A program made the position numbers and the translations under genes. 64,000 nt of DNA, taken from positions 682,001 through 746,000 of the forward strand of contig NW_017265146.1 of assembly GCF_001638985.1 (NCBI RefSeq), given 5' to 3'. This DNA is from Phycomyces blakesleeanus NRRL 1555(-) (Eukaryota > Mucoromycota > Mucoromycetes > Mucorales > Phycomycetaceae). Numbering within the stretch: the first letter of the stretch is position 1; each line of letters begins with the position of its first letter. The notes beneath the pieces are model-generated. The model was given only the letters and a program-made list of their open reading frames with translations, ran no database searches and was not told the origin of the DNA. Below, piece after piece: positions 10,557 through 23,417 of this stretch.

Positions 10557-13500
10557 ATGACATTTGAAAATAACGCAATCCTTGGCATTAGACAGGTGCG
10601 TTGCAGAACAAAATGAATGAATGACTGAAAAGAAGAAAAGAAGAAAAGAAGAAGAGAAAGAAAGAAGGAAAGAAGAGCGAGAATAAAAAGAAAAGAAAAG
10701 AAAAGAATGAGAGAAAAGAATAAGAAAGAAAGAAAAAAACAATCATCCAAAGCATGAAACCAATTAGCTTAATTTACTTCTCCTACTTCTTCCTCTTCTT
10801 CCTTTTCTTCTTCTTCACTCACTCATAATTATCTTATATAAAATTCGCTCTGTTTATCTCGCTTGGTCTTTTAATTATATATATATATATATATATATTT
10901 TTTAATTTTTTTCTTCTTCTTTTCAATTAATGTCCTGACAGCGTAGAATAAGGCACATTCGGTCCATCGCAGGTCGGAACATTGTCTGGTACGAAGACAA
11001 TGAGCATCCTGACTTTGATGTCGTAAACACGATTAGCAATTCTTCTAGTCTCAATAACAGTAGTGCCGATACCTCCCGAGCGTCTTCTCCTTCGCCTATT
11101 CCCCCCAGCACTCTAAGAGATGCGTTTAATAACCAGCAGCTTCACCAACCAAAAGACAGGGCGTTTGGGCACCATAAACGGATTGGATCCTCGCCGATTG
11201 ATTTGACCACAGCTAGCCAACCCGAGTTTTCACTCGTAGCCTCTGCGTCTGCTACAATTGCCTCACTACCTCAGCATCATCTTATGAGACGCTCCGAAAG
11301 TACATCTTCAATGAGATCTTCAAGCTCAACCACCGTCGAAGACTCTTCTATCACCAAAAGTGCATACAAATTCAAGAAAATGCAGCTCCAGCTCCAGCAG
11401 AAACGAACCAGAATTCCTAAAGAAGAATCGGTCCTGAAAGAAGAGGATCAAGAAGAGGACGAAGAGAAAGAAGAAGGGAAAAAAGAAAGAAAAGAAAAAG
11501 AGAAAGAAGACGAACAAAAAGAAGATAATAAAGAAGAAGAAGAAGAAGAAGAAGAAGAAAAGGGAACGGGAACTGGAATTGGGACCGAAACCAAAATCAA
11601 AACCAAGAAATCGATTAACACAAAGCAGATTGAAACAAAAGAAAGTGAAACGAAAGTACAAACACAAGGTCAACAAAATCCAAATGATCAAAAGGAAGGT
11701 CAAAAGGAATATTACGATGAGGATCAAGACCAAGGTGAAGAGGACAAACCATTCTCTTTAGACCATGAAGAAAGAGGACTACTGGACACATATGTGACCT
11801 TGCATCTTTCAAGTGATGAACCTAGCTTCTACTGCACCGAGACAATTCCAAACACCATCAATCCATCTTTTTGTGCTCTGGATGTTTCCGAATGGGTCAA
11901 TTGGCATGATGGAGTACAGACTGTGGTTGTGGCGAGGTTGTGGGCAAGACATTCTGTTCCCGAATCAGCATCTCTAGCCAGCAGCCGGTTGGACCCTTCA
12001 ATACGGGCTGGACGTAAAGATGATCAGTCGGCTAATTCAGCAGAAGGATTCCAACTGCTATTGGAGTGGAAGGTCGAATTGAATGGATTGAAATTCATCG
12101 GAAAAACGGCAAGTAAAAAAAAAGAAAGAAAAAAAAAAAGAGAGAGAGAGAGAAGAGCAAGAGGAGAGGAAGTGCCAGTCTATTGATTTGTTGTTCGATG
12201 GCAGAAAACAATATTTTGTTAAATACTATTGCTAACTATTCAATTTAGTTAACAAATGTATGCGTGCCATATCCCGAAAACACACTGATATTCGAGCTCG
12301 ATGATGGCTTTTATTCTGCACCAGATATAGTGGTACGTACAAAACCAACAGCTAGAAATATAAACCTATAGTATAACATAGCATAGCATAGCATAGCATA
12401 GCATAGCATAGCATAGGGTAGATTATGGTATGGTATGATAGGGTAGGGTAGGGTAGGGTAGGGTAGGCTATTATACAATATCATACAATACTATACTATA
12501 GGATAACTATATTAAAAACTAAAGAATAATAAAAAGAGTAAAATACATATAAGAAATACATACAAAATATATGTATGTACATATACATATACAAAGAATA
12601 TTTGTGCTGATTAAGAACAAAAAAAAAACAAAATACCTATACACATTATACTATATTATGCTATATTATATTTGTTATAAAAAGTCCAAGTTGAATAGTT
12701 CTAGTAAGAGGACAAGTGTGGCGGAATCGACAATAGTAGAACCAGATAATGCGAGTGTTCGCACCGATTCTTCTCAAACAAAGAAACGCTCTTATACCCA
12801 TACCAATATTGTCCGGCTTAGTACTGTAAAGGAATGCATCTTTGATACCCAAAAGTCGACCGATGAAGTCAGGCAGGCAATTGGAGACATTCTTGAGGCA
12901 GAAAAGGAGAGGTTTCGGCTGGTAAGTTATAATTTCTATAGTTTGTGTATAGCATAGCATAACATAATCTCTGTAGATTGCTTAGTGTAGTATAGTATAT
13001 TGGAGTAAAATAAATTTATTTGTATACATAGTTACGTGAACGAAATCAACGGCAGAATAGAGTAGAAGAGCTAAATACTCGACTTGCTCAACAACGGGAA
13101 CTCAATGAACAGCGTAAGAATTAGTATTTATTTATTTATTTATTTATTTTAAAAGAGATAGACAGAAAAAAAAGGATACAAAGCTCTGTGTTTTATATAT
13201 ATATATATAATTATTGCTATTGTCATTTGGAATTAAAACTTACACACACGCATACAAAAGAACAACAAAGAATAGATGCACTTCAGAAAGAGATCGATTC
13301 TCGTAAGTCTCGTTTGGCCGAATCTGAAGAACGATTCGAGGCAGGAGCTGGTTACTTGGAAGACAGTGAGACAGTTCTGGATAGCAACACCAAAATGCAC
13401 CGATTGTCCTTTAATCAACTGGACCGTCGTAAAAAGGAACTAATCGCTGATTTATTCTCGATTTACCCGATTGAACAGGTAAGCAAACCATTGTTATTAT

Positions 13501-15150
13501 TATTCTTTTATTATTATTATTTTGTTATTCTTTCTTTTTATTATTATTACTGGGAGTTAGTTATTGTCACTGCTTGAATAAAAGGTTGGAAGGGTTAGAA
13601 GCAAGAGGAAGAAGAGGACGAAGAGGAATAGCAAGAGGAAGAGGAAGAGGAAGAAGAGGAAGAAGAGGTGGTGGTTATGGGGTTCTTTTTCTTTATTATT
13701 TCTTTTTCTCTTTATTATTATTGTTATTTGGTGGATATTCTTGCAATGTATATGTTAGTTGATTATGTACAAACACAAACACACACACACACACATACAC
13801 ACACATACATATATATACATATATATACAAACAAACAAAAGAAATCCTACGATGACTTGCAACAGTTTTGTATACGAGGTGTCCATCTGCCAAACTCGGT
13901 TTATACGGGCTGTAAAGAAGAGTCAATTGCTACAGCTCTAGGATTCACAGCACACCTGGTGTCAATGTTGGCCTTTTATCTGTGTATTCCTTTACGCTAC
14001 CCGATCACGCCAATGGGATCTAGGGCCACTATCAAAGATCTTGTTTCACTTATTGGTGGGCCAAAAGAGTAAGTTTCTTATTAAATCTAAGCTTCTTATG
14101 ATTTGACATGTTATCATTATCATCATTTAGTTTTCCATTGTATTCAAGAGGTGTTGACAGCTGGCGGTTTGAGTTTGGAGTATTTCTGTTGAACAAGAAT
14201 ATTGAACAAGTAAGTTGATAAAAATAAGTACACTGAGCGATTATCGATTCTTTCGTTTCATTTTATTTTTGAAACAATCGATGTATATAAGACGTCTTTT
14301 CATTATATAATAACTGTATTATATATATATATATATATATTCATTTTTATAGCTTATGAATGCATATGGACTGATTGTGATCGATCTGCGTTTTACATTA
14401 CCCAACATACACTATTTTATTCAAGCGATTCTAACCACTTCAGTAACCTCTGGTCCAACATCGATCTCTGTTCTATCAATTTCATCATATGCCAGTAACT
14501 CCGGGCGATACCTTCCAAATGAACGACAAGCACAAAGATTTTTGGCACATGAGTCTAATTACGACAGCAACAACAGCAATAAGGTGCCAAGAGCAAGTAC
14601 TGACAATAACGGATCTGGAGGAAATGCTTCAAAACCGAGTGGCAGCAGAAACAATAATAATTTAAATATAAATACAAACATAAATAATAATAGTAGTAGT
14701 AGTAGTAATTGTGGTGGTGGTGGTGGTACCGATAATGTTAATAATGTTAATAATAGTAATAATAGTAATAGTAATAGTAATAGTAATAATAATAATAATA
14801 ATAGAAATAATAGTAAAAGTAATAGTAATAGTAGTATAACTACTATCAGTAGCAGTAGTAGTAGTAGGAGCAGTAGTCAAAGTAGCTCAATAGAAAGTGG
14901 GACGCATAATCGTTTGACTCTACAACCGACGATCCACATTCCATCTCCTACAAAACCTACACAGCCCAAGAATGGTTCTCCGAGTGTGTATGCGTCTGCT
15001 GCATTTCTCAACACTCCGCAAGCTATGGCGGCTCCTGCTATTCTCGACACTGTCACTACATCAAGTCGCAAACCACATCAACTATCAACAACAACAAATA
15101 GCATTGCCCTCGAGAAAGTCAATAGATCCAAAAGCCCTCCTGTCAAATAA
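10557..15150 (+). CDS. UVRAG: UVRAG/Vps38-type PI3-kinase complex II subunit (9 exons)
   Basis: Exons 10557-10595, 10942-12108, 12249-12332, 12685-12921, 13032-13113, 13261-13478, 13842-14068, 14131-14209 and 14353-15150 join to 976 residues. The 13-residue first exon is supported by phase and by the resulting ILGIRQRRIRHIRSIAGRN start, typical of UVRAG/Vps38. A C2-like region follows (LDTYVTLHLSS, then PYPENTLIFELDDGFYSA). Next come a coiled coil (about 495-590) and a conserved C-terminal domain (YPITPMGSRATIKD, WRFEFGVFLLNKNIEQL, PNIHYFIQAILT). Family members partner Atg6/Beclin and Vps34 in endosomal sorting and autophagy. Low-complexity inserts are an acidic/lysine run (about 95-180) and an Asn/Ser run (about 770-870). 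Intron 2 uses a GC donor (12109). Introns 2 and 3 carry simple repeats. Confidence 0.93.
12369..12470 (+). repeat. CATAG and GGGTA pentamer arrays in a UVRAG intron
   Basis: An array of (CATAG)n runs directly into (GGGTA)n inside intron 3 of the UVRAG-like gene. At least four consecutive GGG tracts lie on the coding strand, enough to form an RNA G-quadruplex in principle. It is not the canonical fungal TTAGGG telomere repeat. Confidence 0.85.
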
Positions 15151-15745
15151 AAACACAATATATATATATATATATATTATAAATATATGTATTATGTATA
15201 TTCATACAAAATAAAATATATCTCAAACAAAATAATAATTCATTTATTTCATGTGTTTTACATTTATAATATATAAAGTCATATTAGCCCAAGCTATATT
15301 CTATATGTGATTATATGAAGTTCTATGAAATTCTAAACCATTACTCAATATCCATAAGTATAATCAATATTTATATAATATATAAAATATATTAAAGCAA
15401 CAATAGAAATTCGTGGCTGATACCACAAAATAAGAAGAAAAAGAAGCGAGAAATGGCTTGATATTTATCTATTTTAAATCTCCGAATAGTCTGTCTCTCT
15501 GTCTATTATTTTTATTTTATTTATTTATATATAAAAAGTTGAGATTAAAAATATATAAAAAAAAAAAGAAAACCAAAATTAGTTTCCATAAAAAGCAACC
15601 ATCCACTTTTTTTTTTTAACTCATATTTTTCTCTTCTTCTTCTTCTTCTTTTTATATTTTTTCTTTAAAGAAACAAAAGCACACAGGCGCACACATATTT
15701 TTATATATATATCTAAAAGGAAAAACAAACCAGTACATAATTAAA
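15151..15745. other. intergenic, AT-rich
   Basis: This spacer lies between the UVRAG-like gene and the Nudix gene. It has A/T-rich simple sequence and a pyrimidine-rich tract (about 15606-15665) just upstream of the Nudix start, a common core-promoter context in fungi. No gene is seen. Confidence 0.5.
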
Positions 15746-16825
15746 ATGCAAAACACAGAAGCTATGGAAGTAGCCTCAGGGGTCAACAACCCTAAAATCA
15801 AGTACAAGAAGAATGCTCGTCATGGCCATGGAAAAGACGTAGTTGACGATAATGAAATTCGACAAGTAGCAGGATGTTTGCCGATCGATCCTATCAACAA
15901 ACGTATTCTTTTAATTTCGTCAAGAAAGACAGAGAATGCCTGGGTAATTGTAAGTATTATTCTTTTCTTTTCTTTTCTGTAAATATAATGTATTAATCAT
16001 TTAAAATAGCCTAAAGGTGGCTGGGAAGAGGATGAAACACAAGAACATGCTGCGATGAGAGAAACGTGGGAGGAAGCAGGTATCAAGGGTGTTATTGTGC
16101 GCCACTTGGGTGTATTTGCAGAAATGAAGAAAAAGAAGGCCAAGGCACATCACTGGATCTACGAACTACATATCCAAGAAGTTACAAAGAAGTTTCCCGA
16201 GAAGAAGAAGCGTGAGAGACGTTGGGTGAGTAAAATGAACCATAAGATTTTTTTTTTTAAAAAAAATATTACTATTGCTTTCATGGGTTAGTTCGTCCAC
16301 TTTGGCTTGAGTGTGGCGTGGTTGTTGCACAAAGGAGATATATATATATATATTATAAAGAAAAGCTTTATTTACTTTATTGACCTTTTGATTAATTAAT
16401 TATTTGTTTATTTATTTTTTTGATTGAATGAATGATAGTTTAATTACGAAGAGTCTTTGCTGGCTACAACAGCACACCCGTATATGCAGGCAGCCATTCG
16501 TATGTCAAGTCTTTCACCTGATTATGTGGCGCAAGATAGAAATGTCCAGCCACAATCTGAACAACAACAGGCACAAGCACAGGCACAGGCACAGGCACAA
16601 GCACAGGCACAGCAAACACAGGGCCAGGGTCCGACACCCGAACAATTGCAACATCAACAACGGTTATTAGAACAACAGCGGGAACAGTTACTAGAGCAAC
16701 AGAAATTACTAGAACAGCGACAGAGAGAGTTATTAGAACAACAGCAACAACATAAGCAGCAAGAGGAAGGCGCACCTCAAAGCTCACTTTCACAGTTAAA
16801 AAAGATCTTTGGTTCCAAAAACTAA
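15746..16825 (+). CDS. DDP1: diphosphoinositol polyphosphate phosphohydrolase (Nudix)
   Basis: Three exons (15746-15949, 16010-16225, 16439-16825) encode 268 residues. The Nudix box is intact: PKGGWEEDETQEHAAMRETW followed by EEAGI, matching GX5EX7REUXEEXGU, so the metal-binding glutamates are present. The RQVAGCLPID start of the domain and the HWIYELHI segment place it with the DIPP family (yeast Ddp1, fission yeast Aps1). These remove the beta-phosphate from inositol pyrophosphates and also cleave diadenosine polyphosphates. Past the domain (from about residue 175) it has a Gln-rich tail, including QA repeats and an LEQQ-type heptad stretch likely to be coiled coil, which DIPPs usually lack or keep short. 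The start is the first ATG after a long pyrimidine-rich leader. Confidence 0.94.
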
Positions 16826-17909
16826 AAAAAAAAAATTAAGAAAATTAAGAAAATTATGGACAGAAACTAATTCTGTTATTGTTCTTGAGGACTTGATTTA
16901 ATTTGATTGGATTTCATTTGATTTTGGAAAAGGAAAAGGGGGGTTTCAGTGATGATTATTTCAATTATTGTTATAATTCTGTAATATCTATATATATATA
17001 TATTTTAACAAAAATTAACAAACAAGACTCTGGCCTAAAGATTCCTTTTTTTTTTACTCGCACTCTTCTTTTATCAAAAACAAACAAGCAAATTTGTAAA
17101 TCCAAGGAACAAATTCTCATATAAAACTTATGTAATAAACCAATTAAGGCTTACATCCTCACCGCAGCACTGATCTTCTCGTCATACTACAAGTGCTATA
17201 TAAAAGGTTCATGAAATATTATATGATTTAATAAGAGAACAAATATAGCCAAAGATACACCATTTAACATAAAGTCGATCACCTAACATATATTTTAAAA
17301 TATTTATAGTAAAAGTAATAAAGAATAAAGAATAAGAAAAGAATTTTTGTTTGGCTATTTTTACACTCTTATTATTATTATTATGCGTTAATATATATAT
17401 ATTTTATCAATTCTATTTTTATATCTTGCAAAAAAAATATCTTATTATATACATATTCGAATACAAGCACAAGCACAGGAACAAGTAACAAGTAACAAAT
17501 ATGCTAAGCGTAAATAATTATGATTTGTTGGATTATTTATTTACTCGTTTATTTGTGTTGCTAAGCAATAAATATATATATAGAAACCCCCTCACTCCTT
17601 CACCCTCATCTCTCCACCCGTCACTATGTAATATATTTATATGAGAATATTTATTGCTGGAATTCTATAATATATATATATACACAGATATGCCAGCTTA
17701 TTATTCAAAAGTATTTGATTTTGATCTATATATATATATAAATTGTATTTTTTTTTTTAGTAAGGAAGATGGAAAAATAAATATCCCGTTACTAAAAAAA
17801 AAAAAAAAAAGTATATTAGAATTTTAAATTTTAAAATAAAATAAAATAATAAAAATAAATATAATACAAATATAATACAAATATATGAGACAAAACGTTT
17901 GCTGATTAC
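16826..17909. other. intergenic, AT-rich
   Basis: This stretch lies between the Nudix gene and the OXLD1-like gene. There are TA microsatellites and A/T homopolymers, and one A run at 17793-17810. I see no coding exon or RNA gene. Confidence 0.5.
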
Positions 17910-18913
17910 ATGCAGACAATTGCATCTTACAGACGATCGTGGGCAACACTTGTTCAACCTTCATTCACAAACTCACTCTTTAGACGACGACATTACCATC
18001 AACGTGTACCTAATTACGATGGATGGTGGACACACATTATGAATCAACCTGGGGTAAAAAAAATAAAAATAAAAAAACTAAAAAAAAAATAAAAATAAAA
18101 AATTAAATAAGAGTAGTAATTTTATAGAAATCTGGAAATTATTATGAATTATTAATTAATAGTTTACATATATACAAAAAAAAGGCTCAGGAAAGGCTTG
18201 CTCCTATAGCTGAACAACAGGTCTCTAGGATATCACCACCAGAATCAGTAGCAGCAGTAACTGGCCAACAAGAAGCTATTACATCTTTTTCTGCTGCTGC
18301 TGCTGGTGGTGATGCTACACAGTCAACTGTTTCTGCAACACAGGAACGCAAACCACCCAAAGAGGTGGTTTTACTGAAAGGAGAACCGATACCATTACCA
18401 GATAAACCTGAAGCTCCAGAAAATTGCTGTATGAGGTAATTGTGTTTTACTTTCTTTTTAGTCTTTCAATAAACTTAAATATTTTTCCCTTCTTTAAAAT
18501 ATGCTGTGATATTCATGTGCCATTGATTGCTTTGTTTGCTTACTTGTTTAGTGGTTGCGCCCATTGGTAAGTTTCTTTCTTTTCGATCTATAAAAAAAGA
18601 AGTAAATAAATAAAGGGTGCATTGGATATCTAGATTAGTGAAATATACTTACATGTCTTTCTGTGCTTCTTCTTATTCTTTTGTTATGTAATTGTTCATT
18701 AGTGTGTGGGATATGTATCAGGAAGATATGGAGGACTTTCAAGCCAAGAGAGAAGCAATCCGACAAAGGTTTGAAGAGGCAGGAGAACCACTTCCGGCTA
18801 TGTTGGGTCGATCGAACAAATCAGCTGCAAGAGAAGTGGAGGAAGCCATGGACCCCACTATGCGCGCATTTCTAGAAATGGAACGCAAGATGAATAAAAA
18901 TAAAAAGTCTTAG
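17910..18913 (+). CDS. OXLD1: OXLD1-like mitochondrial protein (oxidoreductase-like domain)
   Basis: Four exons (17910-18053, 18185-18435, 18552-18566, 18703-18913) encode 206 residues. The spliced core PEAPENCCMSGCAHCVWDMY plus QEDMEDF is the hallmark of the oxidoreductase-like domain (Pfam Oxidored-like, as in human OXLD1 and yeast Ypl107w), a small Cys-rich motif of uncertain chemistry. The N-terminus is rich in Arg and Ser without acidic residues (SYRRSW, LFRRRHYH), a good mitochondrial presequence. Three cysteines of the core (CC and the first C of CAHC) are split by introns: exon 3 is only 15 nt and supplies SGCAH, and skipping it would remove the motif's centre. The C-terminal part has AMDPTMRAFLEMERK, also conserved in the family. 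Confidence 0.9.
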
Positions 18914-19771
18914 ATAAAATAGATAAATAGATAGATACACAAAGCATAAATATTTGTACCAAACAGCAAATAGCAAATAGCAACAAGGGACAAGGCTCCC
19001 CTTACTCTATACTATACTATGTATATGTATTTATATAGAACATAAAAGAAGAATAGAAGAATATTAGTCAATAAATAGTCAATAATCAGTAAGAAATTAT
19101 AAAATGTATTTACAATGGACATTATGACAAGACGCCCTTGTCGCCAAAGTACCTTTTGTTTTTTTTTATAAAATGGAATATGATCTTGAAGAAGTATGCA
19201 TATCACTATGGCTATTCTCTCGCCCTTTTTCCATTCTTTGTTCTTCTTTTCTTATCTTGAATATTAATATACCAATATATTCTTTGTTTTGATTTAAAGG
19301 GAAAAGAAAAAAAATTCATTGAAAGTTGAGTGATCTTTCAATTATTTTTATTTGTATATAGGGGTGGTTTGTGTAAAGAGGGGGTTGTAAAGATAAAGAC
19401 CGATCTTCTATTTCTTGTTTGTTTTGTTTTTTATGTTGTTGTTGGAATGTCAAAGAAGTGGAATGTGAGGGAGTAAAAAGAAGAAACAAAGAAGAAAGAA
19501 AAAGATAACAGGAAAAAATAATATAATATAAAGTAGTATAAAGTAGTAGTATAAAGTAGTGTAGTGTAGTGTAATGTATTGTATTGTATTGTAGTGTAGT
19601 GTATTTTTAGTGCAGTGAAGTAAAGTGCAGTGTAAGGTAATGTAAAAGTAGTGCAGTGTAGTGTAGTCTTTGGTTTTTGTTGTTGTTCTTGTCCTTTCTT
19701 TCTATACACACATACATACACCTATATATATATATAGATATATAGATATACATATATACCTCTTTTTTTTT
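18914..19771. other. intergenic between convergent genes
   Basis: This is the 3' region of the OXLD1-like gene (+) and the P450 reductase gene (-). It contains GTAGT/GTATT-type degenerate pentamers at about 19540-19665 and a TA run. No gene is recognised. Confidence 0.5.
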
Positions 19772-22403
19772 TTACCACACATCTTCTTGGTATCGACCAG
19801 TGCTTCTCAGACTCTTGATAAATTCGGCTGCCTTTTCTTCGGTCTTGTTACCATATTGCTGGGCAATGACAGTAAAGGTGTGCTGGACATCCTTTGCCAT
19901 TGACTTTGCATCGCCACACACATATACATACGCACCTCTTTCCAGTAATCCCCACATCTCTTCACCTTCCTGCTCTAGACGATGCTGGACATAGACCTTT
20001 TCGGCGTGTTCGCGCGAGAATGCGGTGATGATACGGGAATCCTCGCCCAGGGTCTCAAACAATCCAGGCCATTCGTCAGCATAAAGGTAGTCCTGCTGCG
20101 AGTGACGGCAGCCAAAGAACAGGACGGTGGGACCGACAGGCTTCTTGTCGAGCTTCTGGGCTGCTCGTTCGCGCACAAATGCACGGAATGGCGCTACACC
20201 AGTACCAGGCCCGACCATGATGACTGGCACGGTAGGGTTGCGAGGAAGCTTAAACTGAGAACGACGCACATGAACTGGCACTTTAACCACTGACTTGTCA
20301 TCATTCATGTAAGACCCACGGGGACCGGCCACAACATAGTCAGGATAGCCCACGGGTTTCTCAAGTTCATGCACGGCTGCATGAATACTCCAGAGATAGT
20401 TTGTCGCCACACCGTACACTGTCCGCTCGTTATTGGACTTTTGGGGCTTGTAGTCCAGCATGACCACGGTGACCGAAATGGAACGGGGGGATTCCTTTGA
20501 TGAAGACGAGATTGAATAATAACGAGGTTGGAGACGAGAGATGCTCTCGACCACAAGGTCAAAAGGCACGGCCTCGAATGCTCCTTTGGTGCTATGGTTA
20601 CCGTTAGCCTCAGTATTTGTCTTTCGATCCTGGTCCTGGTCCTGATCCAGCTTTCCGGCTCTGGCAACCAGCTCAAGCACTTCGCCAAGGTTGCGGACTG
20701 GCTCGGATACCTGAGACTTGTAAGCTTCCTTGTCAGTAGCGAGGGTCTGCAAAAAGGCCCTTGAGGCATCGTTGGGTGCAAAATCTACTAAGGACATGAG
20801 GGTCTGGCGAGAGGGGATTGCGCAGATGTCGAGGTAATGTCTAAAGATTGTGCGGTAGGTTGTTGGTACAGGGAAAGGATGTTGCTTGGATGCAGCTGCA
20901 TCGACCGAACTGACGTTCACCACACGATCGAGCTTGTCTTGCAGGCCCAAGATACTAGCCAGGCGCTTGACCTGGACTTCGTTGTTGGTAGGCCAGATTG
21001 CGATATGGTCACCTGTCTGGTAGGACAGGTTGGAGTCACCCAAGTCGATCTCCATGTGCAAACAGTGTCGGTCCTTGACAAAGAATAACTCACGCGAGGT
21101 TACTGTGGCAGCAAAAGGACGTTTTGCATCATATACTATTGCACTAGACACGCACACGCACACACACACAGAAAGAGAGAGAGAGAGAGAGATTAGCGCA
21201 CCAAGCAATCCACCCGTAACTGCCCATAACCACACACGATTGTACAAGATTGCACACTTGCACAAACACACATAACCATATCCCCACTCCCCCACACAAC
21301 CCGATTTGTGTTATATATCGAACAACATTAATGATAAATTTACCTGGTACTATCCTTGGGCCGTTCACTAATTTCACCCATGTAGACCAGATCATTCTCA
21401 AAGGAGTCCAACTCATCGACTTTGTAAGTAGGCTGTCTGGGACCCGACGAGGTTGGATTCTCGTCGACGCCCATGGCTTCACAGAATGCGGGCCAGAGAG
21501 TTTCTTGCCAGGCCAGGAAATCATCCTCTAACGAGCTATCATCATCACCTTCACCGCGTTCACAGACCCGTGTGCCTCCCAATTGCTCCAGACGCTTGTC
21601 GACAGTGCGACAGACGGAGTTGTAGTGTTCGTAGGTCTTGTTGCCGAGGCCAAAAACAATAAAGCGCAGGTTTGATAGAGGAGATCCAGAGTCGGATTCG
21701 GATTGGGATTCAGATTGGGAAAACTCGACTGATTCGTCATTCAACATATCCCAGAATTCGACAGCATTGTCGGTCGGCTCTCCCTCTCCATAGGTTGCCA
21801 AGACAAAGATGGCCAGACATTCTTTTGGCAAAGTATCGAGGTAAGACAAGTCATAGAGTTCCAGGTCTGCAGTCATACAGCTGACATTGTATTTCTGAGA
21901 TGATTCTTTGGCCAGGCGAGCAGCATAGTCTTCGGCTGTACCTGTTTGAGAGCCATAAAAGATGATTACTTGGCGACCCTAAATAATTAAATCATATAAA
22001 TATATATAAATATATATATATATATAGTTAGCCTTGTATGTTTGTGTACTTGTGTTTTATGTGCTGATATATAATAAAATTTTAATTGTCTATTTTGATT
22101 CAAAGCACAAAAGAAGAAGAGGAAGAGGAAGAGGAAGAACTACTTTGGAACAACAACAACAGAAATAACAATAGTTTTATATATGTTTATATAACTTGCC
22201 TGCTCTTTCATAATTTTTACAAAGTTGCGCTCAGCTTTTGGTGTAGGCTTTTCTGATGATTCTGAATCGTCAATGACAGTATCTTTTGAGCTTTTGAATG
22301 TGTTGGCGATCTGGTGCCTGGCAAACCAGGCTATTGTGCCTAGGCCAATGGTTCCGAGAAGGATGATGTCGAGACTTTCCATTAGTTGCTTTGAGCGTGT
22401 CAT
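19772..22403 (-). CDS. NCP1: NADPH-cytochrome P450 reductase
   Basis: Three exons (22403-22200, 21978-21344, 21143-19772) encode 736 residues. The N-terminus is one membrane anchor (IILLGTIGLGTIAWF, about 14-28). Next is the FMN-binding flavodoxin domain with YGSQTGTAEDYA and ATYGEGEPTDNA. The FAD domain has RYYSISSS, and the NADPH domain has GPGTGVAPFRAF, FGCRHSQQDYLY and YVCGDAKSMAKDV. It ends in DVW, the usual C-terminal aromatic residue that stacks on FAD. It transfers electrons from NADPH to microsomal P450s, squalene monooxygenase and haem oxygenase at the ER surface. A short Asp/Gln/Lys-rich insert (LDQDQDQDRKTN) sits in the FAD domain. Intron 1 must use a GC donor at 22199; the nearest GT breaks the frame. 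The ATG at 22403 is the first in-frame methionine. Confidence 0.97.
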
Positions 22404-23417
22404 TGTGTAAAGAGGCAAAAGGAAAAGGGGTTTAAATAGGAATAAGGAAACCAGAAAAAAAAATATAAAAAATAAAAATTAAAATTAAAACAAGGTTCAA
22501 AATTATTAGTATTATTATTCTATTTATTTATATATACAAATGTATGTATCTATGTGTATGTATCCATGCATGCATACATGTACATTTGTGTTTGTTTGTG
22601 TACCTGTTTAGATATGAACATAAGCTTGACTTTATTATTTTATTATTCTTTTTTTTTTGTTCGACTCTTTTAGATTATTCAGGAGTCTGTTTTATTATAA
22701 TAATTGTAAGCTTTAAGTATAAAATGAATAAATAAATATAAAGAAAAAAGAAGGGGGGGATTCAAGGAACTTTAGAGGACAAAATAATAATAATAATAAT
22801 AATAATAAATGTTAGTTAAAAATCTCGTCTGTTCCTGTACAATATTTCATTATTTCTCTCTCTTTCTCTCTCTCTCTCTCTTAAAATTTCTCTTTCTCTT
22901 CTATTAAGCGTATCCTTATCCTTATCCTTATCCTTATTCGTATCCTTATTCGTATCCTTATTCTTGATCTTACTCTCTTTGTCTCCTAATCTGTTTTACC
23001 CTCTTTGTTAGTATGTGCTCGTGCGTATTGGTAGGAATTGTGTACGAATAGAGCAATATTATTCAATTATGTACTTTTGCCCTTTACAATATACCCATTT
23101 ACTTACTTATTTACTTACTTGCTTGCTTATATACACATGTATGTAAATATTTGTGGCTATACAATACAATTTCTTTATATGTATATGTATAGGTTTATTA
23201 TATATTTTATTTAATATTCTTTTGTATGTATGTATGTATGTATGTATGTATGTGTGTGTGTGTGTATACAATGTAACATATTTTGTACTGCTTGAAGCTA
23301 TTCAATTTGATTTGCAAAAATAGTGCTAAATAATAAAACTAATAATACTAATAAGAATAGCCAAATACTTCATTCACATGTTGTGTGTTCGTATTCTTAT
23401 TCTTATTGATGTTCTTA
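22404..23417. other. upstream region of P450 reductase, microsatellite-rich
   Basis: Simple repeats include (ATA)n at 22788-22808, CT-rich 22855-22880, a TATCCT/TATTCG hexamer array at 22911-22965 and (GTAT)n at 23223-23252. I see no gene. Confidence 0.6.

Noticed and set aside
8627..10750. Hydrophobic open frames on the minus strand
   Set aside because: They translate A/T- and CA/CT-rich microsatellites and have no conserved motif.
11326..11812. Antisense open frames opposite the acidic/lysine tract of the UVRAG gene
   Set aside because: They are Phe/Leu-rich mirror images of GAA/AAG codon runs, not genes.
12420..12470. Interstitial telomere repeat
   Set aside because: The unit is GGGTA (5 bp), not TTAGGG, and it lies inside a gene intron.
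13574..13762. Arg/Gly-rich open frame in a UVRAG intron
   Set aside because: It is a purine-rich GAAGAG repeat within an intron bounded by good splice sites.
22404..22418. Earlier start for P450 reductase at 22418
   Set aside because: The codon there is TTG; the first in-frame ATG is at 22403 and gives a normal N-terminal anchor.
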